NCBI GenBank assembly: GCA_019916065.1
Contig: CM034237.1
Location: forward strand, 38,918,485-38,982,484
Direction of reading: 5' to 3'
Length of the DNA stretch: 64,000 nucleotides
Source: Vitellaria paradoxa
Taxonomy: Eukaryota; Streptophyta; Magnoliopsida; Ericales; Sapotaceae
Shown here: positions 12,951 to 25,365 of the stretch, in pieces
Layout of the letters: the number at the start of each line of letters is the position of its first letter
Numbering within the stretch: position 1 is the first letter of the stretch
Program-made: the position numbers and the translations under genes
The notes under the pieces: generated by a model
Told to the model about the DNA's origin: nothing
What the model saw: only the letters and a program-made list of their open reading frames with translations
The model's database searches: none

Positions 12951-15376
12951 CTATAGCTCACGATCACCAAACAACTTAATCCCCCAGCTCGTATCCTCAC
13001 AATGTCCAACACCAAGAACCCTTCCCCCTGTATCAATCCTTTTATTTGCCTCGCAATCAAAGAATGGGGGATAATGGAAACAAGGTTCCATTGATTTGGC
13101 TCGATGACAAGCCGGATCGGGCCCCAATATTTGTTTCTGGGGATTGTTCAGAATCCAAGGTTTCAGAGCTCCAAGTCCCTGCGCTACGTAGCCAAAGGTC
13201 GACCAAGGGCTGGTGATCAGCACATCCATCAAGCTAAGCAGATAAATCTCTGCCAATGCCTTCATGTTGTGGTTACTGTTCCCATTCTGCTGGAACTCTT
13301 CGTGGCTTGGTTGGTACACTCCAATCACCTCCCCATTAATCGCCGGATTTTCCCAATACATCTTCCTCAATTTCTCAGAGTACCGCGAATTCAAGGACGT
13401 CACAAGAACAGATTTCGTTTTCGGGTTAGCTTTAGGCTGCTTCAAAACAGATGTTCTGGGACTGGTCATCACTCGGGGCAGCAAATTTCTCTGCACCGAA
13501 CAGTCGAGTACTCGATCCATCATGTACAAAAGCGGGCTGTTTAGATCGTAAGAATCGTTTCTCTGATCATTGAAAATTGATTTTTCGTTTACAGCCAAGT
13601 GAGGTAGATAGTACCGAGCTATATGCTCCTCCAAGCTGTGGAATGGCAAATCCGTGCTGCTGAAATCCCTTATTTGGATTCCAATTCTCTCCTCGGATTT
13701 AGCCAAGTGAGCTTCAAAATACCTCTTGACCAGTCCCCACACCCGATTCGAGGGGTGGAGAAGGTACCTGCTCAAGTGGTGAAAAACAGTCTCCCTTTCT
13801 GGAAACAATTTTCTTAGTTCTTCCTCGAATGACGGGATCAAGAAGAGAGAAGGTACGAAGTATTGGTCCGATCTCAGGATCAACCAGTCGACTTCTCTAA
13901 TCAGGCTTTGATGCCGTTCGCAGAAAAAGAGCTTGTCAAAATCGTCGTAGTCGTAAATCAAATGGAGGTACAGGAACTTTAAATTTACAACGTCTGAAAT
14001 GTGTTTATTCTTGAGCAAGTTTCCATAACAATTTGGGGATTCTTGGTTGAACCTTTCGAGCTGATCTCCGATCGGGAAGTTCGACGGAAGCGCCCAGGTT
14101 GTGCCGGGGAACGGCTCGCAGAGGAGGTCAGCCATGACGCTATCTTGCTTGATGAGCAGAACTCGTTCGGTAAGGATCGCGTAGAGGAACGAAGAAGCAA
14201 GGCTGAGTAGTCTGTTTCCGATGCCACTGTGAGACATCCACAGGTGGACGATGTATTTGCAGCTGCCCATCTCAGCGGCACCACGATGACCACCAGACTT
14301 CGTGAGGTGTTTCGAGGTTTTGTTGTAGGATTCAGTGTGAGGACCGCAGCGTCTGTGGCGACGTTCGTAGCTGCGCAGCCTGGAGGTGAGATGGGAAGAA
14401 GCCTTGTGGGGTGAGGCTTTGCGGAAGAGAATGGAATATTGGTGCCTGCTTAGGCATGATTCTTCATTAAAACCGCCAACCCCGGCAGCTAGAAGTCCAC
14501 CCAACGATTTGTCTTGGGGGGTTTCATTAGCGCCAGTGGAATTAGATACTGAACCTGTTTAAATCAAAGAAAAAGAAAACCCGTAAGCTCACAGGGTACT
14601 CATACAACAAAATATGTTTAGTATTCAGAGTTTCCAATACGTAATAAATTTAGAGGGTTACAATTTTATTACAATTCATTATTCTATATGGTAAAATAAT
14701 AGTTTTCTAAAATCAATTACTCACCAACTTTGGCCCCATTTGGAGCCTCATATTTTTTCATAGAACTCCATAAAACCTTTTTCAACTCTTCAACTTTCAT
14801 CAATTTAAAAAGAAAAAATATATATTAACCATTAAAAAAAAATGTAACAGAATCAGCAACCACGTTAACGCTAAAAAAAATGTCAAATAATAATATACTT
14901 TACATAATTTAAAATAACAAGCACAAAGGTCTACCAAAAACTGTTCAAATGAGCTACTTACCATCCATTTGAACTAATCAGGGATTAAATTGAAGTATGG
15001 GTTTTGAGCACTATTCATAACCAAAAATTTTAAAAATTGATTGACACTCCAAACACTAAAAAGTTGGCATTATGTTAACTTTTGGAATTTTATTTATTTT
15101 TTTTTTCTTGGACCCCAATATATACCTCGACCATTTTAAAATCTGAAAAATGGATAAATGGACTTCAGAAATTTTTACTTAAGGTAAAAAGTTGCAACCT
15201 TTTCCGGCGGTTATTTCTAATTCTCCATTTAGATCCAATGCTGTTTTGCAGTAAAGCATAGAGACTAAGATCAGAAGAGGCCAAATGACAGAACAAGCAC
15301 CTACAATCCATCTTGTCCTCCTCCTCATCCTGCAGAACCCCAGTTTTTGCAGTGCAACAAGATGACATTTCCCCAT
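12951..15376 (-). CDS. Xyloglucan/AGP-type galactoside alpha-1,2-fucosyltransferase (GT37), two exons
   Basis: GT37 enzymes are Golgi type II membrane proteins that move fucose from GDP-fucose to galactose on xyloglucan or arabinogalactan proteins. Exon 1 (15376-15199) encodes a short basic tail (RMRRRTRW) and one membrane anchor at residues 24-41. Exon 2 (14554-12951) encodes the lumenal enzyme. The frame joins in phase 1 to 593 residues, slightly longer than the usual 530-560. Family landmarks include SLGGLLAAG and NEESCLSR (about 76-97), SGIGNRLLSLASSFLYA (about 169), LCEPFPGTTW, RIGIQIRDF (about 349-357, the GDP-fucose binding motif), STFGYVAQGLG (about 511) and SMEPCFHYPP. Intron 1 is about 640 bp. 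Its donor reads AG|GTTGCA, which is weak, but the exon frame closes just beyond it. The specific acceptor (FUT1-like or FUT4/6-like) cannot be told. Confidence 0.9.
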
Positions 15377-18300
15377 CCGCAGAGAGGGATAGAGTTTGAG
15401 TCATTACCAAAAATTTGCTAACATATGGATCAGGTAATGACGGCATGATAATTTCAAGGATCATAGATTTTTGGAAAAAAAACACAAGAATTATGAAAAA
15501 GAAGAAAAAATCTTGCATGGGTTTAGGTTTGAAATCGGTTTCTAGTAATTGGGTAAGTTACTAGCTTGTAACCTATGAAGTTTTATTAATTGCACTGAGA
15601 GTAAAATTTAGACAGCACTGTGCGAAAGAAATGTAACATAATCCATCGAAACTTATGCTGTATTTAATTCCAATTTAATGGATTTAATTTAATGAAATGT
15701 TTGCATTTCTGAATGGCATATATTCTAAGGCTCCGTTTGGGAAGCTAATGAACTTTTCCGTTTCTAGCTACTTAATTTTTTGTCCTTTTTTGAGATGATC
15801 AAAATTACTATATTACATTTTAAATTTATTCGACGTGGAAGATCTAAGCCCAATTCAGTAGATTCTGAAATAAAAATTATTTGAGATAGGAAGATAAAGA
15901 AGTTGTGGCTATCATAGCATCATTACATTAAACAAGTCCTGAAAAAATTCAACATGAGTAATTCTAAGTCTGTTAACATACTATTAGCCAGCCATTTCAG
16001 GCTCAGCAAAAGCTTGAATCCTTCTACTCTAATTTTTGGTGTACTACATTGTAAATTATAATTAAGAGCCTAATAATATATATGTACTAATGATTAAACA
16101 TGTGCGATGCACAGATTTATCATATTATATATTTATTTTAATTTTTAATTAAACTTTATGTTAATATTCACTTAAGAAAAATAATTTTTATTAAATTATG
16201 TGAAAAAAATAATTAAATTATTAAATAAAGATTTAATTTATTAATAAATTACAAGTATAATTAATTATTTTTACTAATTAAAATATTACATGATAAATAA
16301 ATTATTATCCTTTAATTATATTCATCAAAAATATGAATCACTTGAAATATTATGCTAAATTATATGTGTAAATTAATAAAAATTTAAAATTAATTTATCA
16401 CATTATTTTATTTTGCTTTTTTATTAATAAAATTTATTAATTTTAATTTTATTTGATTTCAATTATTAAATTAGAATAAGATAAGATGATGATAATATTT
16501 GAATTAAACTATAATTCTAAATTTATATAATAAAATAATTTAATTATTATTAAAATAAAAAAATATAAAAATATAAAAATTATTTATTACTCTAAAAGTG
16601 TATGTTATCAAATAATAATTTGTCTTCTATTTTATTTGATAAAAGTACTTGTTTAAACTATTATTAACAACTATGGAAAAGTAAGCGTCGCATTTGTTGT
16701 AGTGCAAATATATATACATCTATGTATGAATTTGCTGAATGCATTTGTATATCTATGTGTTCTCATTTTAATTTGGTATTAGAAACCTGTGTATTCTGAT
16801 GTCCAAACATCACATTAATATAAGCAATCAAATAAAACAAATAAACACACTATACTAATTTTTGTAAGTTGGTAAATCAAGAACCATAGGCTTGTATTTA
16901 ATTCCAGTTTTGTCAACATATTTGGCTTGAGTTATGTGGTGTAGGGAGATAGAAAATACTCTCGCACATACTCACCACGGCAAATGAATTCGCTCCTTGT
17001 TACCTAAAAACATGGGAAACAATGAAAAGAATGATTGGGAGAATGTTTCTGACTAGGAAAGCTTTGAAACTTAAGTTAGTAATTAAATTCAAAGAAAATT
17101 GTAGTAAGAGAATTCAATTACCAATAATGAGCACACCTTATTTAGTTCACCTCATGGAATTTTCATGGTATGGAAGAATGAATAAATTAATGGGTTAATG
17201 ATTGGATAAAAATATTCTTGTATCCCCCTATTTACCCTTTTTGCCTAGTAAGTATATTAATGGTTTACTTTTAATTTAATACACATTACATTGTATTCAA
17301 TGCGCGTGATAAATTTTAGAATGATAGGAGTGATAAATTTTAGAGTAGTAGGAGTGATGTGACATTTGGACATTTCCAATATTATTTCTTATTTGCCACT
17401 GAACGAATAACTAATTAACTGAACTAACAATATTATAATAAATTAACTAAATTAATTACATTACTATATCTCTTGCCGTGGGACCCAATTTATGAGGTCA
17501 GGAGTGAAATATGGTTGGAGCCAGGCTCATACTTGCTCGGGGTCTCTATACTCAGGGATGATATCGCGTGTGCTCGGATATAATTGCTATGTGTCTAGTA
17601 TATTTTTTTAGCAATATTATGTCTCTACTCTAGTCGGGGCAAACTTGTTATCCGGGCGTAGTAAAATTTTAAATTTAAAAATATATCTTTGAATTCTAAC
17701 AATCTTTTCAAATCCCCATTTTCCACTTTTTTTTGGTAGCGTACCTTATTTTCACTAATATATGCCTTGTTATATTAATGACGCGTGAGACGTCCGCTCA
17801 ATTCTCATGCAAGCCTCATTCATGTATTCCACAAAATCCTTGGCATCTCTTCACACTTCTCATCAATATCATTTCAACGTTAATGGCAATCAATACCCTC
17901 AACCATTTTTTCATCGTTTGGCATCTCCTGAAAGCCTTATACATTTATATATACATACTCACACTAGAGTAAATTTAAATTATTCTGAATCTTCAGACCT
18001 TCAAGCTTTACAAGTCATCTGTGCATCCAACTGTTCTTCATCTTCTCTGAGTATTTATCCTTCCTCTCTTGAAGTCAAGCTTCTTTGGTGAGTATTAGTC
18101 TATTCCAATCGTCATCTGGCTCGTCTTCTTCCTCTTTTTCTATTTTTAACTGTAGGTTGCTAGTCTCAGAAACTGAAGTAATGCTACAAACATAGCAATC
18201 TTCAAAGAAAAATATAATATACTAAAAAATGTACACATTAAATTTAAAAATGTACTAATTAAATTTTCATTTAGGAAAGGTAAGGATAATAAGGCCTAGG

Positions 18301-18484
18301 TCAAATTTCCCACAGTGGCCATTACAGAAGGTGGGCTTAGATTCCCCATTAATGACTTCCTTTGGGAAGTTATGTCGAGGCTTAAGTTAACTACAAAAAT
18401 GGTTACCCACAATTTTTGTATAATCGTTAATGATGTGAATGCCATTAACCAATTATATAATATAAATATAAGTTTCTGGGACCC
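15377..18484. other. Intergenic spacer upstream of the fucosyltransferase
   Basis: No gene is recognised. The 5' end should contain the fucosyltransferase promoter; no confident TATA element could be assigned. The middle (16080-16650) is extremely AT-rich. A segment at 17460-17660 is less AT-rich and unrecognised. The frame at 17733-18091 has no family signature. Confidence 0.35.
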
Positions 18485-18493
18485 TTTTTACTA
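18485..18493. repeat. Left 9 bp TSD of the MULE
   Basis: TTTTTACTA lies immediately before the left terminal inverted repeat and is repeated exactly at 29962-29970. A 9 bp duplication is diagnostic of Mutator-type insertion. Confidence 0.93.
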
Positions 18494-18611
18494 GGGTGAA
18501 TTTCACTAACCTCTCCTGAGGTTTCTGACACTGACAGAAACCTCTCCTGAGATTTCTGAAATAACATTTCCCTCCCTTCATTTGCCTAACAATACCAAAG
18601 AAACCCCTTGG
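18494..18611. repeat. Left terminal inverted repeat of the MULE
   Basis: It matches the inverse of 29876-29961. This end carries an internal near-repeat of the block around CTCTCCTGAG: GGTTTCTGA is followed by GACAGAAACCTCTCCTGAG and GATTTCTGA. The right end has the block once, so the left end was lengthened by a small duplication. Confidence 0.85.
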
Positions 18612-19802
18612 CACCAAAAAAAGTGGAACAATGTTAACTTCACCGTCAGATGACATGAAAAGACAATATTGCCCTGAGATATATAAACATACACATAAGA
18701 TTTTTATCTTACTTCACTCGTCCCTTTTCGACCTAGAGAGAATGCCTATCTTTCTTTGACCCAGCGAGAGAGAGAGAGAAAGAGATGATGGGAAAAAAAT
18801 TCCTGATTGTATGACATAAGAGGACGATGAGCAGATAATGGTCGTGCTTCACTTCAGCGATTCACAATTTTGACACCGAAGAAGCAGCACTGTTATTTTT
18901 TATCGCGATTCGCTATAGGTAAGTATGTAAATCCTAGATCATGTATTTATATTCGATTTTGGTACATTTGAAACTATTAGAGTGTAATTGTTTTTTTTTT
19001 TCTATTTTTTTTCGTTTTCTAGTAAAATTTGTGTAGTTAGGGTTACAAAAATTTGGGCTTTCATAATTTACATTTGGAATAGTTTGATACCTTGATTTTT
19101 TAGTTCAATGGTGTTAGATTTTAGAAATATATGAAATTCTTCTATGTTTTTTGCATTCTCAGAAGTTAGGGTTTTGAAAAATTGGGAATTTTGAATTTTG
19201 CAGTCACAATGGGGAACATATGCTTTTATGGACAAAAGTGAGTGCAATTCCTTATTGTGAACTCTTTTTTTTTCCTATGCATATTTTTTTTTTCTTCCTA
19301 TAGAATGGGTAAGGTCGATATGGTTTTCTCCCATCAAAAGAGGATTTCGCTGGTCCAAAACTTGATGTGGAAGGAATGGAGATTCTGCATGGGGAAGGAA
19401 AAAAAATTTTTTTTTTTACCTTAAGTATCTCATTTCTGCAGTAAATCAGAAGGTAGGCATTCTTTCAACTAGAAAGTTTTCTGGAAATAGGATGATTTTG
19501 GATGCCTAGTGGAGTTCTGAGAGAGAAAGACAGAAAGAAACAGAGAGAGCACCTTAAATGCCCCTCTTCTTTTTTTTTTTTGGGAAGGGAGAGGAGGAGT
19601 GGGTGATGTGTGGATGGTCATATGGTGAACACGAAGCTTTTTATCCCTCTAAGCTAGTTGAATGAAGTACCTGGACTCAATGTAATGTTCAATCGGTAAG
19701 AAAAATTGCAAAATGTTTTAGCTGTTCAACCTTCGTAAACCATTTTCATTGCGATATTTTTCATTGTGTCATGCATACATTTTATAAACATAACAAAACC
19801 GT
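18612..19802. other. MULE internal sequence left of the CACTA insert
   Basis: No coding feature is recognised. There is a (GA)n tract near 18765, several T-runs and two acceptor-like sites (near 19203 and 19303). It may be the promoter or leader region of a MULE transcript, but nothing in the sequence proves this. Confidence 0.35.
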
Positions 19803-20444
19803 CACTACAAAAAATACTGGATTTCTTGGCTGCCTAAAACGGTCGAGAAAAACCCTTAAAGCAGTTGAAAAAAGTTTTGTCGACCGCCTAACGACCGCTT
19901 ACTAACAGTCGTATGCACTGGGGTTGAGAAAATGAATATTCGACTGCCTCAGGGTAGTCAACAAAAGTTTCATCTGCAAAAAAGCGGTCGACAAAAACGA
20001 TCTTTCTCGTTCGTCTCATGGCGGTAAGCAAAAGACTTTCTCGACCGTTATCAGGCGGTCAACTAAAGTGTTTTTCCTTAAAAAAAAGGCAATTTCATTT
20101 CAAACTAGAAAAACAACTATACATTTATATAACAAAACCTGTACATTGATTATGCCTGTATATATACTAAGAACAAATTAAAATTATCTAACAAAAATTC
20201 TAAATTGAAATAAAATATGTAGCAAAATACACATAACATTGAGGAATTTAACTAAAAACACTTTGAAAACAAAACAACGTTCCCTTGCATCCTCTTGCAT
20301 TCTTTGTAATCGACCTCCAAACAATTTGAGAACCATCGAACCTGAAAGGCACAAAACAATTATATTAAAAATGTCATATGTTTTTATGAATTTAAAAATA
20401 AATTCATAAAATAATTTGAAGTGTGAATATTTAAATACAATCAA

Positions 20445-20890
20445 ACTTAGGTGTCAACTTGATTCTAGTTGGGGTCTTCTCGGCCCCGCCATGACTAGGA
20501 TTCAAGCCCAGTCTGTTCCTACAATGTCTAAATAAATTAGACTCATTACACGTGAAGTTTGATTTGCAACGGATCCTGTTTGCTCTATTTGAGGAGTCAA
20601 AACTTAAGTTCTGTTCGCTATAAACCTTAAGTGTCAACTCAATCCTACCCAGGGCCATCCTAGGCCTGTTGTGACTCAGATTCAGATCCCGTCTATTCCT
20701 GTAGTCTCTAAATGACCTAGATTCACTACATGTGAAGTTTGGTTTGTAACGGACCCCGTTTGCTCGGTTTGAGGAGTCGAAACCTAAGTAGTTAACACTT
20801 AAGTCATTAGTGCGAACTCGATCCTACCCAGGGCCATTTTCGGGCCCGCTGTGATTTAGATTCAAGCCCCGTATGCTCCCACAGTTTCTG
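20445..20890. repeat. 180 bp tandem repeat, about 2.4 copies, inside the CACTA element
   Basis: The word GTGTCAACT (third copy GTGCGAACT) recurs at 20451, 20631 and 20810, a period of 179-180. Each unit also contains a GATTCAAGCCC or GATTCAGATCC word, CACGTGAAGTTTG or CATGTGAAGTTTG, and TTTGAGGAGTC. Copies differ by scattered substitutions, so the array is not recent. The GATTCAAGCCC word resembles a polymerase III B box, but no partner A box was seen. Confidence 0.75.
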
Positions 20891-21299
20891 TGTGTTTTCT
20901 TTGAACAATGGTGGTCTATCTATACAATTGAACTTAAAACAACCATGTAAACAAATCACAAAAGGAATTATAAAGAATTAATTACAAAGCTAAGATCGTG
21001 GCCAAGCTCAAGGTGAATTGTACACAATGTGGACTATTTGATTATTGACCATATTCTAAGCACAGTTTTAACTATGTTGTAGCTTGTAGGAATAGACCTC
21101 AAAGAAAATACATAGCTAGGAATCACAATATATGGGCACAATAAGGAAGGTAGTTTTAAGTTTTTGATGAACTGTCACTTATGATAAAACTAAAGAAGAA
21201 AAGCATGAATGGTAAATTCCACATCCAAGTCAAACATCCATGTAAGCTTTTTACAATCAAAGTAGCAGTACAAATTTAATATACCATAGTTGCCCACTT

Positions 21300-23505
21300 A
21301 CCACAAGCACACAAAGAATCGAACCAATCAAAGCCATCATGATACCTGCAACAAAAATAATTTCAGATAAATTCACTTAGTTCCAAAACCATTGGAATGT
21401 TCATCTCACTGCATTTGTCAAAATGTAAACTGAAAAAAATAAGCCCCTGTTTGATAACGTTGATAACATTTAATTTAATTAATATGAAATATATTTTATT
21501 AAATTATTTTTAATAAATAATATAATTCAATCATATTTAATATATTTTATTTTTCTTGAATTAAATTACTTTGTGGCAAAAGTGAGAAGTTTGCTACAAG
21601 CATGGCATACAGGATGTCCTACGGGGATGAATGGGAAACTTGGAGACTTGCACCATTAGGTTTGATATGGTGTGTATAGAGAGAGAAATTTCACAGCATT
21701 TGAGGGTGTTGAGCAGCCTGCTTTGATATTAAAAATACTTTCTTATTAGATATATGGTTGGAAGGGGTATCATCTGGTAAGTTATTGTATTTTTTTGATG
21801 TTTTTGGGAGATTTATAGTTCCCACTAGATTGAAAGGGATTGATTTGTAATTTATATACATCTTGTGTACACATTTTTCACTTTTCACAGTGCTATTTGA
21901 ATAAATTTTTATTCATATAAAAAAAAAATTTAGTACTTGGGAGTCTGGGGTCATTCAAAGACATTAGAATGTTACTATATATCCAATTGATAGAATTTGG
22001 GTAATTGTTTTCTTGAATATTTACACCTGTAGTTTTTTGGGGATGGATCTTTGTTGGGTCTTATCTTCTTTACACTTGTGATTCATGTTTGTTTTTTGGC
22101 TTTATTTTCCCTCATTCTGCTCCTCATTCTGCTACAAATATAACAAAGAACATATTCACACTAGAGCATATACAAACAAGCACTATAAGTATTTCTTATA
22201 TATGAATTCACCAGCAGAATAATCAAGCCTTACTTTTTATTTTTTCTAGGATTATGTCAAGCAACATGAGACTACTCTTAAATCTCACATCTAAACATTC
22301 CAAGGCAGTCACCAAGGATAAAACCAAAAGCAAAAATTTAAACCGTATGAATTTTGGTCTCCACCAAGCTTTCAAAATAGACAAATCTTTTCACTCTCAG
22401 CCAAAAAAGTAACCAATGGGTACTACATCATATAGTTGACAATCAATATAAATTTTGAAATTTTCACGTCGAAACACTCCATGATAATGCAACTAGACAA
22501 AGTTTGACCAATGGATTTTTAAGGCAGATACTGAACATTTTATTTAGCTAATAATTTTAGCAGTCTCCAATCAAAAAGGCTTATTTAAGCAATGCGTGAG
22601 GATTATTATCCTAGAATGACATCCAATATCAAAAACAAGTGTCAGCCAATAAGACAGTAAGCTTTTCATATTATGAAACTAAACAGTAATCCAGTACATA
22701 CTGAAAAAATGGCAGACAAATGCAACACAAACAGTATGACAAGTGTAGTCCTTAGAAGAATAAAACACTAAAAACTATTAAAAGCACCTACAAGCAGCAA
22801 TTTCTCTATACCCCTGGCCAAAGGATTTATCATCAGGGCATATGTTAGCAGTGTTAAGGAAAAAAATATGAAAACTTATATAAACATAATTAAATTACAC
22901 CATTTTTCGATAACTGAAAAATTAATCGTAAAAAGGATATTTAGTAAGCGGGTTGATAACCTATTCAAGAAAACGAAAGAATTAAGAGCGAAAGTCATCA
23001 GTGCAACTACACACACCTAAATGTAAACATCTTTTTTTTTTTTGGTAAGTACCTAAACGTAAACATCACATGTATGAGCTCAAACATAGGATCAGAATTT
23101 GACACTTACTGTTGTCCATAATGCAACCTTGGACACAATAGCGTTCTTTGGCATATTTGAGAGTATTTGGGAAGATGTCTCTTGACCAAACATGAAAAAT
23201 CCCATGGTTGCTGCACTCCCATATACTACAACACATAAAAGAAAGCTACACAACAAGGAGGTTACAACCATTTAAGAGCAAAGCCAAGTACAAAGTGAAT
23301 TCTACATCAAAATGAAAGTTGTGTATCATATTATCATTGCCGTGGTAAATCTTGTTTTATCAGCCATTGCTTGGTAAATATTTGGGAACACACAGTGCCC
23401 AGAATAGCAAAAGCGTACACTCCAATGGAAAAATGAATGCCACTCCAATTTACCAGTTGACCATTTGGATGAAACCTAACTCCATCAACTGTGCCCAGAA
23501 AAAGT
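21300..23505 (-). pseudogene. Captured fragments of an AVT1-type vacuolar amino-acid transporter
   Basis: AVT1 proteins are multi-pass vacuolar amino-acid transporters (AAAP family). Four blocks on the minus strand match consecutive family segments in the right order. About 23500-23334: [20 protein letters not shown], then, in the next frame, [20 protein letters not shown]. About 23245-23105: VVVYGSAATMGFFMFGQE and ILSNMPKNAIVSKVALWTT. About 22850-22795: YALMINPLARGIEKLL. About 21345-21300: MMALIGSILCVLV. The first block has lost one T near 23406, shifting the frame. The N-terminal third and the C-terminal end are missing. The blocks keep intron-sized gaps, so genomic DNA rather than cDNA was captured. 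It is non-functional as a transporter. Confidence 0.8.
21443..21575 (+). mobile_element. Truncated Harbinger-like element (5' end)
   Basis: It begins GCCCCTGTTTGATAA directly after a TAA trinucleotide, like the ends of the 9958-10966 element. It continues with about 100 bp of the same TTAAAT-rich interior and then stops matching. No right end was seen. It is a relic nested in the CACTA element, in the gap between two captured transporter exons. Confidence 0.55.
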
Positions 23506-24004
23506 AAAGAAAGCAATATTATAACCGTTATTTAGTTCCTCCTGCGAATTGCTTATCTAAGAACTACAATTTGTTTACTTCCTCCTGTGAATTGCTTGTT
23601 CAAGAAATATAATAAATATACACAAGTTTTTCGTCACAAGGAAAGACAAATCTCTAGCAAAAAATATAGAATAATAGAACTAATTCCTTCTGATTTTTAC
23701 TTCCGATGTTTATTGTATTCTTAAGTATTGGTGTTGAAGAACTAGTTTTCATCTCCAATGAACAAGAATCTTAAAGAGAAAATTTCATCACAAACAAATA
23801 TTTCGGTTAAAAGAATTACATTTCATCGCAACTGAACAAAAATCTCCACCAGGAAAATTATGGGAAAAAAAAACTAATGCATTAAAATTTTTGTCAAAAA
23901 CCAGGATATATCCTGAGTATGCACACCCATGAGAGAAAGAGAGAGAGAGAGAGTTATAGAGAAGGACAGTAAGAGAAAGCTAGAGAGAGAGAGGAGAAGC
24001 TCAC

Positions 24005-24140
24005 CTTGCCAGATGAAATGGAGACCGGAGAACAATAGTTGGCACGGTGAATGGTTGTCAGACAAGCGGCGAATGGCGAACAAAGCGCGAGAGGGAATGA
24101 GTCGAAAAGTGAGTGCGCAGGGGAAAAGAAGGGGTTTTTA
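24005..24140 (-). other. Possible leader exon at the right end of the CACTA element
   Basis: On the minus strand a GC-richer tract ends GGCAAG followed by a donor-like GTGAGC near 24003. The tract lies on the 5' side of the captured transporter fragments and reads in the same direction. It could be the first exon of the captured gene or of a chimeric element transcript. Inferred from one splice-like site only. Confidence 0.3.
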
Positions 24141-24329
24141 GGGAGAATAAAAGGACATTGTCGACCGCTTCAAAGCGATCGTCTGTATTTGTCAAGCGGC
24201 CGGCGCGTTCAGCTCTCTCGACCGCCTCGTAGCAGTCGTCCGCTTCTAGGGTCGACCTTCCCGTAGCCTGTAGTAGTGCGTCATCTAGCAGATGAAAAAC
24301 CAAAAAAATGAAGACAAAGAAGAACATAG

Positions 24330-25185
24330 GAATTTGTTAAATTAAAATATCTTTAATATTTATCACAATTATCATTCATTTATATTTTTTTTAATTGCAA
24401 AAGTTTTAGAAACAAAGATAAATACATTATTTTTAATTAAATATTATAATTAAATTAAATTAATTTAATTAGTAAGAAATCTATATTATTAAATTATATT
24501 TAATAAATATCATAATTAAATTAATTTAATTTAATAACTAATTTAATTAATTTATTTCTTTAATATTAATTCTATTTTATTAAATTATTTTTAGTAAATA
24601 ATATAATTAAATTATAATTAATATATTTTATATTTACTCTCACAATTATCATTTGTTCATATTGTTTTAATTGCAAAAGTTTTAGAAATAAAGATAAATA
24701 CATTATTTTTAATTAAATATTATAATTAAATTAATTTAATTAATAAGAAATATATATTATTAAATTATTTTTAATAAATATCATAATTAAATTAAATTAA
24801 TTTAATTAATTTATTTATTTAATATGAATTCTATTTTATTAAATTATTTTTAGTAAATAATATAATTAAATTATAATTAATATATTTTATATTTACTGGA
24901 TTAAATGATATAATATTTATATTTTATTCAATTATTTTTAATAAATAATATAATTATATTATATTAATATAAAAATATATTTATTTAATTCAATTAATTT
25001 TAAAAAAACTAATAAAATTAAATATTTATTGAAAATAAAAAATTAGTACTTGTAAACAAACTTGTATTTCCAAACGTAATTTCAGTTTTCATTTCAGATA
25101 AAGAAAGCGACAACAGAAAATAAAAAATAGAAAACATAAACATAAAAACATAAACAGAAAAATGACAACGTTACCAAACAGCTCC
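24330..25185 (-). mobile_element. Harbinger-like AT-rich element, left end missing
   Basis: The right end reads TTACCAAACAGCTCC followed by TAA, matching the terminal repeat of the 9958-10966 element. The adjoining A-rich strand (GACAACAGAAAATAAAAAATAG) matches its right subterminal region. The opposite terminal repeat is absent. Inside, 24364-24640 is repeated as 24641 to about 24900 with period 277 (both copies start CACAATTATCATT and share AATTGCAAAAGTTTTAGAAA), an internal tandem duplication. It lies inside the MULE, next to the CACTA right border. Confidence 0.6.
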
Positions 25186-25365
25186 TAATTAAATACTAAC
25201 TTATAGTAAATTGGTCATATTTAAAGTGGTTGAGATATGTGAGATTGTTGGATTTTTATCTTTTTATTTTTTTATCTGTTTAATCTTGATGGTGTTCCTA
25301 GCACACGGAACTTATTTATAGAAATAGACTCCCCTAATCCATATTAGGTAGAAAACCCTGTTGAT

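Larger units (their letters stand above)
19803..24278 (-). mobile_element. CACTA (En/Spm-type) element carrying captured gene fragments
   Basis: The ends are CACTACAAAAAATAC on the left and, inverted, CACTACTACAGGCTACGGG on the right. Both sides are flanked by the trinucleotide CGT (19800-19802 and 24279-24281), the 3 bp TSD expected for CACTA elements. Subterminal copies of a GCGGTCGA-type word crowd both ends (about 19840-20060 and 24155-24255), as expected for transposase-binding arrays. No transposase was recognised, so it appears non-autonomous. The interior holds exon fragments of an AVT1-type transporter, a 180 bp tandem repeat and part of a Harbinger-like element. It is nested within the MULE and so inserted later. 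Confidence 0.88.

Noticed and set aside
13104..13551. Plus-strand ORFs opposite the fucosyltransferase
   Set aside because: They are shadows of the conserved minus-strand coding exon and have no family similarity of their own.
17733..18091. Overlapping ORFs with hydrophobic stretches
   Set aside because: AT-rich chance frames with no family signature or supporting splice sites.
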